From Apostichopus japonicus (taxonomy: Eukaryota > Echinodermata > Holothuroidea > Aspidochirotida > Stichopodidae), in the NCBI RefSeq assembly GCF_037975245.1, contig NC_092562.1, positions 7,288,501 to 7,352,500 on the forward strand: a stretch of DNA of 64,000 nt, in the 5' to 3' direction. Both the position numbers and the translations under genes were made by a program. Below, piece after piece: positions 49,901-62,825 of this stretch. Every line of letters begins with the position of its first letter. The first letter of the stretch is position 1. Under the pieces are notes generated by a model. It was not told the DNA's origin. It searched no databases and saw nothing but the letters and a program-made list of their open reading frames with translations.

Positions 49901-52900
49901 GCACCCTCTTTTGGTGATAGGCACCGTTACGTGAAGTGGTGTCTCCTCTTGCCTGGTGAACATCCCCATTCGTTTGAGACGGAAACCGATGTTTTGGATG
50001 TGCCCGAAACTGGTGATACCGTTTCGTGTATAGGGGTGTCTTTTCCCGCGGAGATGAGTAACCCGTGCGTTTCGAACCAAATGGCCTGTTTACGCGTAAT
50101 CGGAAGCCGAGCAAAACAGTTGCTGTTCACCGTTTTATCCCTTTTGTGTTCGACCCAAACAGCATGTTTCCGTTTATTTTCCCCGTTATGTTAAGGGGTG
50201 TCTCCTCTCGCCGGGTGAACATCTCCATTAGCTTTAGACCGAAACCGATGTTTTTGATGTTCCCGAAACTGTTGGTAGCTTTTCGTGTATAGGGGTGTCT
50301 TCTCCCGCCGAGAGAAGCACACCGTGCGCTTACGACCCAAATGGCCTGTTTACGCGTAATGCACGTTTCCGTGTTTTTCCCCGTTATGTTAAGGGGTGTC
50401 TCCTCTCGCCTGGTGAACATCCTTATTCGTTTTAGACCGAAACCGACGTTTTTGATGTTCCCGAAACCGATGGTAACTTTTCGTTTAATGGTGGTCTTCT
50501 CCCGCCGAGAGAGGCACCCCGTGCGTTTTCGACCCCAAATGCCTGTTAACGTGTAAACGGGAGTTGACCGAAAGAGGTTTTATTCACCGTTTCATCCCTT
50601 GAGTGTTCGACCCAAACAGCACGTTTCCGTGTTTTTCCCCGTTATGTTAAGGGGTGTCTCCTCTCGCCTGGTGAACATCTCCATTCGTTTTAGACCGAAA
50701 CCGATGTTTTGGATGTGCCCGAAACTGCTGGTAGCTTTTCGTGTAAGGGGGTGTTTTCTCCCGCCGAGAGAAGCACCTCCGTGCGTTTTCGACCCCAAAT
50801 GCCTCTTAACGTGTAATCGGACGTCGACCACAACAGGTGTTTATTCACCGTTTTATCCCTTGAGTGTTCGCCCCAAACAGCATGTTTCCGTGTTATTCCC
50901 CGTTATGTGGGGTGTCTTCTCCCGCCGAGAGAAGCACACCGTGCGCTTACGACCCAAATGGCCTGTTTACGCGTAATGCACGTTTCCGTGTTTTTCCCCG
51001 TTATGTTAAGGGGTGTCTCCTCTCGCCTGGTGAACATCCTCATTCGTTTTAGACCGAAACCGACGTTTTTGATGTTCCCGAAACCGATGGTAACTTTTCG
51101 TTTAATGGTGGTCTTCTCCCGCCGAGAGAGGCACCCCGTGCGTTTTCGACCCCAAATGCCTGTTAGCGTGTAAACGGGAGTTGACCGAAAGAGGTTTTAT
51201 TCACCGTTTTATCCCTTGAGTGTTCGACCCAAACAGCACGTTTCCGTGTTTTTCCCCGTTATGTTAAGGGGTGTCTCCTCTCGCCTGGTGAACATCCCCA
51301 TTCGTTTTAGACCGAAACCGATGTTTTGGATGTGCCCGAAACTGCTGGTAGCTTTTCGTGTATAGGGGTGTCTTCTCCCGCCGAGAGAAGCACACCGTGC
51401 GCTTACGACCCAAATGGCCTGTTTACGCGTAATGCACGTTTCCGTGTTTTTCCCCGTTATGTTAAGGGGTGTCTCCTCTCGCCTGGTGAACATCCCCATT
51501 CGTTTTAGACCGAAACCGATGTTTTGGATGTGCCCGAAACTGCTGGTAGCTTTTCGTGTAAGGGGGTGTTTTCTCCCGCCGAGAGAAGCACCTCCGTGCG
51601 TTTTCGACCCCAAATGCCTCTTAACGTGTAATCGGACGTCGACCACAACAGGTGTTTATTCACCGTTTTATCCCTTGAATGTTCGCCCCAAACAGCATGT
51701 TTCCGTGTTATTCCCCGTTATGTGGTGTGTCTTCTCCCGCCGAGAGAAGCACACCGTGCGCTTACGACCCAAATGGCCTGTTTACGCGTAATGCACGTTT
51801 CCGTGTTTTTCCCCGTTATGTTAAGGGGTGTCTCCTCTCGCCTGGTGAACATCCTCATTCGTTTTAGACCGAAACCGACGTTTTTGATGTTCCCGAAACC
51901 GATGGTAACTTTTCGTTTAATGGTGGTCTTCTCCCGCCGAGAGAGGCACCCCGTGCGTTTTCGACCCCAAATGCCTGTTAGCGTGTAAACGGGAGTTGAC
52001 CGAAAGAGGTTTTATTCACCGTTTTATCCCTTGAGTGTTCGACCCAAACAGCACGTTTCCGTGTTTTTCCCCGTTATGTTAAGGGGTGTCTCCTCTCGCC
52101 TGGTGAACATCCCCATTCGTTTTAGACCGAAACCGATGTTTTGGATGTGCCCGAAACTGCTGGTAGCTTTTCGTGTATAGGGGTGTCTTCTCCCGCCGAG
52201 AGAAGCACACCGTGCGCTTACGACCCAAATGGCCTGTTTACGCGTAATGCACGTTTCCGTGTTTTTCCCCGTTATGTTAAGGGGTGTCTCCTCTCGCCTG
52301 GTGAACATCCCCATTCGTTTTAGACCGAAACCGATGTTTTGGATGTGCCCGAAACTGCTGGTAGCTTTTCGTGTAAGGGGGTGTTTTCTCCCGCCGAGAG
52401 AAGCACCTCCGTGCGTTTTCGACCCCAAATGCCTCTTAACGTGTAATCGGACGTCGACCACAACAGGTGTTTATTCACCGTTTTATCCCTTGAATGTTCG
52501 CCCCAAACAGCATGTTTCCGTGTTATTCCCCGTTATGTGGTGTGTCTTCTCCCGCCGAGAGAAGCACACCGTGCGCTTACGACCCAAATGGCCTGTTTAC
52601 GCGTAATGCACGTTTCCGTGTTTTTCCCCGTTATGTTAAGGGGTGTCTCCTCTCGCCTGGTGAACATCCCCATTCGTTTTAGACCGAAACCGACGTTTTT
52701 GATGTTCCCGAAACCGATGGTAACTTTTCGTTTAATGGTGGTCTTCTCCCGCCGAGAGAGGCACCCCGTGCGTTTTCGACCCCAAATGCCTGTTAACGTG
52801 TAAACGGGAGTTGACCGAAAGAGGTTTTATTCACCGTTTTATCCCTTGAGTGTTCGACCCAAACAGCACGTTTCCGTGTTTTTCCCCGTTATGTTAAGGG

Positions 52901-55900
52901 GTGTCTCCTCTCGCCTGGTGAACATCCCCATTCGTTTTAGACCGAAACCGATGTTTTGGATGTGCCCGAAACTGCTGGTAGCTTTTCGTGTAAGGGGGTG
53001 TCTTCTCCCGCCGAGAGAAGCACACCGTGCGCTTACGACCCAAATGGCCTGTTTACGCGTAATGCACGTTTCCGTGTTTTTCCCCGTTATGTTAAGGGGT
53101 GTCTCCTCTCGCCTGGTGAACATCCCCATTCGTTTTAGACCGAAACCGATGTTTTGGATGTGCCCGAAACTGCTGGTAGCTTTTCGTGTAAGGGGGTGTT
53201 TTCTCCCGCCGAGAGAAGCACCTCCGTGCGTTTTCGACCCCAAATGCCTCTTAACGTGTAATCGGACGTCGACCACAACAGGTGTTTATTCACCGTTTTA
53301 TCCCTTGAGTGTTCGCCCCAAACAGCATGTTTCCGTGTTATTCCCCGTTATGTGGTGTGTCTTCTCCCGCCGAGAGAAGCACACCGTGCGCTTACGACCC
53401 AAATGGCCTGTTTACGCGTAATGCACGTTTCCGTGTTTTTCCCCGTTATGTTAAGGGGTGTCTCCTCTCGCCTGGTGAACATCCCCATTCGTTTTAGACC
53501 GAAACCGACGTTTTTGATGTTCCCGAAACCGATGGTAACTTTTCGTTTAATGGTGGTCTTCTCCCGCCGAGAGAGGCACCCCGTGCGTTTTCGACCCCAA
53601 ATGCCTGTTAACGTGTAAACGGGAGTTGACCGAAAGAGGTTTTATTCACCGTTTCATCCCTTGAGTGTTCGACCCAAACAGCACGTTTCCGTGTTTTTCC
53701 CCGTTATGTTAAGGGGTGTCTCCTCTCGCCTGGTGAACATCCCCATTCGTTTTAGACCGAAACCGATGTTTTGGATGTGCCCGAAACTGCTGGTAGCTTT
53801 TCGTGTAAGGGGGTGTTTTCTCCCGCCGAGAGAAGCACCTCCGTGCGTTTTCGACCCCAAATGCCTCTTAACGTGTAATCGGACGTCGACCACAACAGGT
53901 GTTTATTCACCGTTTTATCCCTTGAGTGTTCGCCCCAAACAGCATGTTTCCGTGTTATTCCCCGTTATGTGGGGTGTCTTCTCCCGCCGAGAGAAGCACA
54001 CCGTGCGCTTACGACCCAAATGGCCTGTTTACGCGTAATGCACGTTTCCGTGTTTTTCCCCGTTATGTTAAGGGGTGTCTCCTCTCGCCTGGTGAACATC
54101 CTCATTCGTTTTAGACCGAAACCGACGTTTTTGATGTTCCCGAAACCGATGGTAACTTTTCGTTTAATGGTGGTCTTCTCCCGCCGAGAGAGGCACCCCG
54201 TGCGTTTTCGACCCCAAATGCCTGTTAGCGTGTAAACGGGAGTTGACCGAAAGAGGTTTTATTCACCGTTTTATCCCTTGAGTGTTCGACCCAAACAGCA
54301 CGTTTCCGTGTTTTTCCCCGTTATGTTAAGGGGTGTCTCCTCTCGCCTGGTGAACATCCCCATTCGTTTTAGACCGAAACCGATGTTTTGGATGTGCCCG
54401 AAACTGCTGGTAGCTTTTCGTGTATAGGGGTGTCTTCTCCCGCCGAGAGAAGCACACCGTGCGCTTACGACCCAAATGGCCTGTTTACGCGTAATGCACG
54501 TTTCCGTGTTTTTCCCCGTTATGTTAAGGGGTGTCTCCTCTCGCCTGGTGAACATCCCCATTCGTTTTAGACCGAAACCGATGTTTTGGATGTGCCCGAA
54601 ACTGCTGGTAGCTTTTCGTGTAAGGGGGTGTTTTCTCCCGCCGAGAGAAGCACCTCCGTGCGTTTTCGACCCCAAATGCCTCTTAACGTGTAATCGGACG
54701 TCGACCACAACAGGTGTTTAATTCACCGTTTTATCCCTTGAGTGTTCGCCCCAAACAGCATGTTTCCGTGTTATTCCCCGTTATGTGGTGTGTCTTCTCC
54801 CGCCGAGAGAAGCACACCGTGCGCTTACGACCCAAATGGCCTGTTTACGCGTAATGCACGTTTCCGTGTTTTTCCCCGTTATGTTAAGGGGTGTCTCCTC
54901 TCGCCTGGTGAACATCCTTATTCGTTTTAGACCGAAACCGACGTTTTTGATGTTCCCGAAACCGATGGTAACTTTTCGTTTAATGGTGGTCTTCTCCCGC
55001 CGAGAGAGGCACCCCGTGCGTTTTCGACCCCAAATGCCTGTTAACGTGTAAACGGGAGTTGACCGAAAGAGGTTTTATTCACCGTTTCATCCCTTGAGTG
55101 TTCGACCCAAACAGCACGTTTCCGTGTTTTTCCCCGTTATGTTAAGGGGTGTCTCCTCTCGCCTGGTGAACATCCTCATTCGTTTTAGACCGAAACCGAC
55201 GTTTTTGATGTTCCCGAAACCGATGGTAACTTTTCGTTTAATGGTGGTCTTCTCCCGCCGAGAGAGGCACCCCGTGCGTTTTCGACCCCAAATGCCTGTT
55301 AGCGTGTAAACGGGAGTTGACCGAAAGAGGTTTTATTCACCGTTTTATCCCTTGAGTGTTCGACCCAAACAGCACGTTTCCGTGTTTTTCCCCGTTATGT
55401 TAAGGGGTGTCTCCTCTCGCCTGGTGAACATCCCCATTCGTTTTAGACCGAAACCGATGTTTTGGATGTGCCCGAAACTGCTGGTAGCTTTTCGTGTAAG
55501 GGGGTGTTTTCTCCCGCCGAGAGAAGCACCTCCGTGCGTTTTCGACCCCAAATGCCTCTTAACGTGTAATCGGACGTCGACCACAACAGGTGTTTATTCA
55601 CCGTTTTATCCCTTGAGTGTTCGCCCCAAACAGCATGTTTCCGTGTTATTCCCCGTTATGTGGGGTGTCTTCTCCCGCCGAGAGAAGCACACCGTGCGCT
55701 TACGACCCAAATGGCCTGTTTACGCGTAATGCACGTTTCCGTGTTTTTCCCCGTTATGTTAAGGGGTGTCTCCTCTCGCCTGGTGAACATCCTCATTCGT
55801 TTTAGACCGAAACCGACGTTTTTGATGTTCCCGAAACCGATGGTAACTTTTCGTTTAATGGTGGTCTTCTCCCGCCGAGAGAGGCACCCCGTGCGTTTTC

Positions 55901-56902
55901 GACCCCAAATGCCTGTTAACGTGTAAACGGGAGTTGACCGAAAGAGGTTTTATTCACCGTTTTATCCCTTGAGTGTTCGACCCAAACAGCACGTTTCCGT
56001 GTTTTTCCCCGTTATGTTAAGGGGTGTCTCCTCTCGCCTGGTGAACATCCCCATTCGTTTTAGACCGAAACCGATGTTTTGGATGTGCCCGAAACTGCTG
56101 GTAGCTTTTCGTGTAAGGGGGTGTTTTCTCCCGCCGAGAGAAGCACCTCCGTGCGTTTTCGACCCCAAATGCCTCTTAACGTGTAATCGGACGTCGACCA
56201 CAACAGGTGTTTATTCACCGTTTTATCCCTTGAGTGTTCGCCCCAAACAGCATGTTTCCGTGTTATTCCCCGTTATGTGGGGTGTCTTCTCCCGCCGAGA
56301 GAAGCACATCGTGCGCTTACGACCCAAATGGCCTGTTTACGCGTAATGCACGTTTCCGTGTTTTTCCCCGTTATGTTAAGGGGTGTCTCCTCTCGCCTGG
56401 TGAACATCCTCATTCGTTTTAGACCGAAACCGACGTTTTTGATGTTCCCGAAACCGATGGTAACTTTTCGTTTAATGGTGGTCTTCTCCCGCCGAGAGAG
56501 GCACCCCGTGCGTTTTCGACCCCAAATGCCTGTTAACGTGTAAACGGGAGTTGACCGAAAGAGGTTTTATTCACCGTTTTATCCCTTGAGTGTTCGACCC
56601 AAACAGCACGTTTCCGTGTTTTTCCCCGTTATGTTAAGGGGTGTCTCCTCTCGCCTGGTGAACATCCCCATTCGTTTTAGACCGAAACCGATGTTTTGGA
56701 TGTGCCCGAAACTGCTGGTAGCTTTTCGTGTATAGGGGTGTCTTCTCCCGCCGAGAGAAGCACACCGTGCGCTTACGACCCAAATGGCCTGTTTACGCGT
56801 AATGCACGTTTCCGTGTTTTTCCCCGTTATGTTAAGGGGTGTCTCCTCTCGCCTGGGGAACATCCTCATTCGTTTAAGACCGAAACCGACGTTTTTGATG
56901 TT
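46906..56902 (+). repeat. Array 2, block 3 (forward orientation)
   Basis: Tandem CpG-rich units. The consensus order is GGGGTGTCTCCTCTCGCC, TGGTGAACATCCCCATTCG, TTTTAGACCGAAACCGATG, CCCGAAACTGCTGGTAGC, GTGTCTTCTCCCGCCGAG, GTGCGTTTTCGACCC, ATTCACCGTTTTATCCCTTG, TGTTCGACCCAAACAGCA. Spacing between successive CATTCG boxes is about 198, 258 or 359 bp. The two halves, GTGTCTCCTCTCGCC and GTGTCTTCTCCCGCC, are themselves related, so the unit is an old dimer. Homogeneity rises from left to right. C-runs of 16-17 occur at 48540-48556 and 49068-49083. Confidence 0.9.
50864..56902 (+). repeat. Higher-order units of 815 bp and 617 bp in array 2
   Basis: The variant GTTCGCCCCAAACAGCATG recurs at about 50868, 51683, 52498, 53313, 53930, 54746, 55621 and 56238. 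Intervals are 815, 815, 815, 617, 816, 875 and 617 bp. The 617-bp unit lacks one 198-bp subunit of the 815-bp unit. Copies are nearly identical. Confidence 0.85.
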
Positions 56903-57135
56903 GTCGGTCCCTGTCCTGTCCCTGTCGGTCATTTGTCCTGTCCCTGTGCCATTTCGAGTTCTATTCTCGGGGGAAAAGTTAAAAACAAGGATATCTCCGA
57001 ATTTTTCTCGGAGGTTGTCACATCTCTTAGCTATCGGCACCGCAGCGTTATTGCAAGCAAACGGCTGTGCAAGGCTTTTAATTATCGCTTTTTACAATGT
57101 TTTCAGGCTTTCGCCGATATTAAACCTGCAATTCC
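56903..57135. other. Junction segment between arrays 2 and 3
   Basis: Starts with a short CTGTCC/CGGTCC minisatellite (56903-56946), then about 190 bases unlike either array. This part includes TCTCCGAATTTTTCTCGGAG, a short inverted repeat at 56994-57013. It may be the left end of the element whose core forms array 3. No gene. Confidence 0.5.
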
Positions 57136-60100
57136 ATTTGGAGATTTTCACGTTTTACCCCGTGACCTCATAATTATTAACGAAATGAGCAGCAAAATCA
57201 ATAGGGTTAATTTACTCACCATGGCGCATGTATGTACCAAGTATGAATTCAATAAAATATGCATCATATCAACTTGAAAATATATCAACATGTACCCACT
57301 ATCTACCAACATATTAATATCAAGTATGAATAAATCTGTCATTTGGTTGCGGAGGTATAAGCATTTGGAGATTTTCACATTTGACCCTGTGACCTCATAA
57401 TTATTCGTGAAATGAGCAGCAAAATTAATAGGGTTAATTTATTGACCATGGCGCATCTATGTACCAAGTATGACTTCAATCCAACTGGTCGTTGTTCAGT
57501 TACCGTGTTTAAATTTTTTGTTGTTGTGAGAATCAACTTAAGCCCCGCCCCTAATAAATATGCATTACATCATCTTGAAAATATATCACCATGTACCCAC
57601 TATCTACCAACATATTAATATCAAGTATGAATAAATCTGTCATTTGGTTGCGGAGGTATAAGCATTTGGAGATTTTCAAGTTTGACCCCGTGACCTCATA
57701 ATTATTCATGAATTGAGCAGCAAAATCAATAGTGTTAATTTACTCACCATGGCGCATGTATGTACCAAGTATGAATTCAATCCAACTGGTCGTTGTTCAG
57801 TTACCGTGTTTACAATCTATTTTTGTGAGAATCAACTTAAGCCCCGCCCCTAATAAATATGCATTATATCAACTTCAAAATATATGAACATGTACCTGCT
57901 ATCTACCAACATATTAATACCAATTATAAATAAATCTGTCATTTGGTTGCGGAGGTATAAGCATTTGGAGATTTTCAAGTTTGACCCCGTTACCTCATAA
58001 TTATTCATGAAATGAGCAGCAAAATCAATAGGGTTAATTTACTCACCATGGTGCATGTATGTACCAAGTATGAATTCAATCCAACTGGTCGTTGTTCAGT
58101 TACCGTGTTTACAATCTATTTTTGTGAGAATCAACTTAAGCCCCGCCCCTAATAAATATGCATTATATCAACTTCAAAATATATGAACATGTACCTGCTA
58201 TCTACCAACATATTAATACCAATTATAAATAAATCTGACATTTGGTTGCGGAGTTATAAGCATTTGGAGGTTTTCAAGTTTAACCCCGTGACCTCATAAT
58301 TATTCATGAAATGAGCAGCAAAATTAATAGGGTTAATTTATTGACCATGGCGCATCTATGTACCAAGTATGACTTCAATCCAACTGGTCGTTGTTCAGTT
58401 ACCGTGTTTACATTTTTTGTTGTTGTGAGAATCAACTTAAGCCCCGCCCCTAATAAATATGCATCATATCAACTTGAAAATATATCACCATGTACCCACT
58501 ATCTACCAACATATTAATATCAAGTATGAATAAATCTGTCATTTGGTTGCGGAGGTATAAGCATTTGGAGATTTTCCAGTTTGACCCCGTTACCTCATAA
58601 TTATTCATGAAATGAGCAGCAAAATCAATAGGGTTAATTTACTCACCATGGTGCATGTATGTACCAAGTATGAATTCAATCCAACTGGTCGTTGTTCAGT
58701 TACCGTGTTTACAATCTATTTTTGTGAGAATCAACTTAAGCCCCGCCCCCTAATAAATATGCATTATATCAACTTCAAAATATATGAACATGTACCTGCT
58801 ATCTACCAACATATTAATACCAATTATAAATAAATCTGACATTTGGTTGCGGAGTTATAAGCATTTGGAGGTTTTCAAGTTTAACCCCGTGACCTCATAA
58901 TTATTCATGAAATGAGCAGCAAAATTAATAGGGTTAATTTATTGACCATGGCGCATCTATGTATCAAGTATGACTTCAATCCAACTGGTCGTTGTTCAGT
59001 TACTGTGTTTACATTTTTTGTTGTTGTGAGAATCAACTTAAGCCCCGCCCCTAATAAATATGCATCATATCAACTTGAAAATATGTCACCATGTACCCAC
59101 TATCTACCAACATATTAATATCAAGTATGAATAAATCTGTCATTTGGTTGCGGAGGTATAAGCATTTGGAGATTTTCAAGTTTGACCCCGTTACCTCATA
59201 ATTATTCATGAAATGAGCAGCAAAATCAATAGGGTTAATTTACTCACCATGGTGCATGTATGTACCAAGTATGAATTCAATCCAACTGGTCGTTGTTCAG
59301 TTACCGTGTTTACAATCTATTTTTGTGAGAATCAACTTAAGCCCCGCCCCTAATAAATATGCATTATATCAACTTCAAAATATATGAACATGTACCTGCT
59401 ATCTACCAACATATTAATACCAATTATAAATAAATCTGACATTTGGTCGCAGAGTTATAAGCATTTGGAGATTTTCAAGTTTAACCCCGTGACCTCATAA
59501 TTATTCATGAAATGAGCAGCAAAATCAATAGGGTTAATTTATTCACCATGGCGCACCTAAGTAACAAGTATGACTTCAATCCAACTTGTCGTTGTTCAGT
59601 TACCGTGGTTAAATATTTTTTGTTGTGAGAATCAACTTAAGCCCCACCCCCTAATAAATATGCATCATATCAACTTGAAAATTATCAACATGTACCCATT
59701 ATCTACCAACATATTAATATCAAGTATGAATAAATCTGTCATTTGGTTGCGGAGGTATAAGCATTTGGAGATTTTCAAGTTTGACCCTGTGACCTCATAA
59801 TTATTCACAAAATGAGCAGCAAAATCAATAGGGTTAATTTACTCACCATGGCGCATGCATGTACCAAGTATGACTTCAATCCAAATTGTCGTTGTTCAGT
59901 TACAGTGTTTACGAGCTATATTAGTGAAAATCAACTTAAGACCCGCCCCTAATAAATATGCATCATATCAACTTGAAAATATATCACCATGTACCCACTA
60001 TCTACCAACATATTAATATCAAGTATGAACAAATCTGTCATTTGGTTGCGGAGTTATAAGCATTTGGAGATTTTCAAGTTTGACCCTGTGACCTCATAAT

Positions 60101-62825
60101 TATTCATGAATTGAGCAGCAAAATCAATAGGGTTAATTTACTCACCATGGCGCATGTATGTACCAAGTATGAATTCAATCCAACTGGTCGTTGTTCAGTT
60201 ACCGTGTTTACAATCTATTTTTGTGAGAATCAACTTAAGCCCCGCCCCTAATTAATATGCATTATATCAACTTCAAAATATATGAACATGTACCTGCTAT
60301 CTACCAACATATTAATACCAATTATAAATAAATCTGACATTTGGTTGCAGAGTTATAAGCATTTGGAGATGTTCACATTTGACCCAGTGACCTCATAATT
60401 ATTCACGAAATGAGCAGCAAAATAAATAGGGTTAATTTACTCACCATGGCGCATGTATGTACCAAGTATGACTTCAATCCAACTGGTCGTTGTTCAGTTA
60501 CCGTGTTTTCCGAGCTATTTTAGTGAAAAGCAACTTAAGCCCCGCCCCCTAATAAATATGCATCATATCAACTTGAAAATATATCACCATGTAACCACTA
60601 TCTACCAACATATTATTGTCAAGTATGAATAAATCTGTCATTTGGTTCCGGAGTTATAAGCATTTGGAGATTTTCAAGTTTGACCCCGTGACCTCATAAT
60701 TATTCATGAAATGAGCAGCAAAATCAATAGGGTTAATCTATTCACCATGGCGCATCTATGTACCAAGTATGACTTCAATCCAACTGGTCGTTGTTCAGTT
60801 ACCGTGTTTAAATATTTTTTTTGTGAGAATCAACTTAAGCCCCGCCCCCTAATAAATATGCATCATATCAACTTGAAAATATATCACCATGTACCCACTA
60901 TCTACCAACATATCAATATCAAGTATGAATAAATCTGTCATTTGGTTGCGGAGTTAAGCCTTTGGAAATTTTCAAGTTTGACCCGTGACCTCATAATTAT
61001 TCATGAATTGAGCAGCAAAATCAATAGGGTTAATTTACTCACCATGGCGCATGTATGTACCAAGTATGAATTCAATCCAACTGGTCGTTGTTCAGTTACC
61101 GTGTTTACAATCTATTTTGTGAGAATCAACTTAAGCCCCGCCCCTAATAAATATGCATTATATCAACTTCAAAATATATGAACATGTACCTGCTATCTAC
61201 CAACATATTAATACCAATTATAAATAAATCTGACATTTGGTTGCGGAGTTATAAGCATTTGGAGATTTTCAAGTTTAACCCTGTGACCTCATAATTATTC
61301 ATGAAATGAGCAGCAAAATCAATAGGGTTAATTTATTCACCATGGCGCACCTATGTAACAAGTATGACTTCAATCCAACTGGTCGTTGTTCAGTTACCGT
61401 GGTTAAATATTTTTTGTTGTGAGAATCAACTTAAGCCCCACCCCCTAATAAATATGCATCATATCAACTTGAAAATATATCAACATGTAACCACTATCTA
61501 CCAACATATTAATATCAAGTATGAATAAATCTGTCATTTGGTTGCGGAGGTATAAGCATTTGGAGATTTTCAAGTTTGACCCTGTGACCTCATAATTATT
61601 CACGAAATGAGCAGCAAAATCAATAGGGTTAAATTACTCACCATGGCGCATGTATGTACCAAGTATGAATTCAATCCAAATTGTCATTGTTCAGTTACCG
61701 TGTTTACGAGCTATATTAGTGAAAATCAACTTAAGCCCCGCCCCTAATAAATATGCATCATATCAACTTGAAAATATATCACCATGTACCCACTATCTAC
61801 CAACATATTAATATCAAGTATGAATAAATCTGTCATTTGGTTGCGGAGTTATAAGCATTTGGAGATTTTCAAGTTTGACCCTGTGACCTCATAATTATTC
61901 ATGAATTGAGCAGCAAAATCAATAGGGTTAATTTACTCACCATGGCGCATGTATGTACCAAGTATGAATTCAATCCAACTGGTCGTTGTTCAGTTACCGT
62001 GTTTACAATCTATTTTTGTGAGAATCAACTTAAGCCCCGCCCCTAATTAATATGCATTATATCAACTTCAAAATATATGAACATGTACCTGCTATCTACC
62101 AACATATTTATACCAATTATAAATAAATCTGACATTTGGTTGCAGAGTTATAAGCATTTGGAGATGTTCACATTTGACCCAGTGACCTCATAATTATTCA
62201 CGAAATGAGCAGCAAAATTAATAGGGTTAATTTACTCACCATGGCGCATGTATGTACCAAGTATGACTTCAATCCAACTTGTTCAGTTACCGTGTTTTCG
62301 AGCTATTTTAGTGAAAATCAACTTAAGCCCCGCCCCCTAATAAATATGCATCATATCAACTTGAAAATATATCACCATTTACCCACTATCTACCAACATA
62401 TTAATATCAAGTATGAATAAATCTGTCATTTGGTTGCAGAGGTATAAGCATTTGGAGATTTTCAAGTTTGACCCCGTGACCTCATAATTATTCATGAAAT
62501 GAGCAGCAAAATCAATAGGGTGAATTTATTGACCATGGCGCATCTATGTACCAAGTATGACTTCAATCCAACTGGTCGTTGTTCAGTTACCGCGTTTAAA
62601 TATTTTTTTGTGAGAATCAACTTAAGCCTACATGTAGCCCCTTATAAATATGCATCATATCAACTTGAAAATATATCAACATGTACCCACTATCTACCAA
62701 CATATTAATATCAAGTATGAATAAATCTGACATTTGGTTGCAGAGTTATAAGCATTGGGAGATTTTCACGTTTGACCCCGTGACCTCATAATTATTCATG
62801 AAATGAGCAGCAAAATCAATAGGAT
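57136..62825 (+). repeat. Array 3: about 20 tandem units of roughly 300 bp
   Basis: Each unit contains TTTGACCCCGTGACCTCATA, ATTATTCATGAAATGAGCAG, ATCAATAGGGTTAATTTACT, CACCATGGCGCATGTATG, TACCAAGTATGAATTCAATC, CAACTGGTCGTTGTTCAG and CAACTTAAGCCCCGCCCC. Starts of the ATGAGCAGC box are spaced 299-301 bp almost throughout. Each unit is an old dimer: TACCAAGTATGAATTCAATC and ATCAAGTATGAATAAATCTG are related halves. A longer period of about 1795 bp (six units) is seen from shared variants. Short open frames starting at ATGAGCAGC recur in every unit and are not genes. Confidence 0.9.

Noticed and set aside
41900-57000. Open frames of up to about 193 codons (Arg/Pro/Phe-rich or Lys/Arg/Thr-rich) in array 2
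   Set aside because: They are open on both strands, tied to the satellite period and change frame with each subunit. Nothing suggests a protein.
57180-62710. Repeated open frames beginning MSSKINRVNLLTMAH in array 3
   Set aside because: Present in each 300-bp unit with differing frames downstream; a by-product of the satellite.
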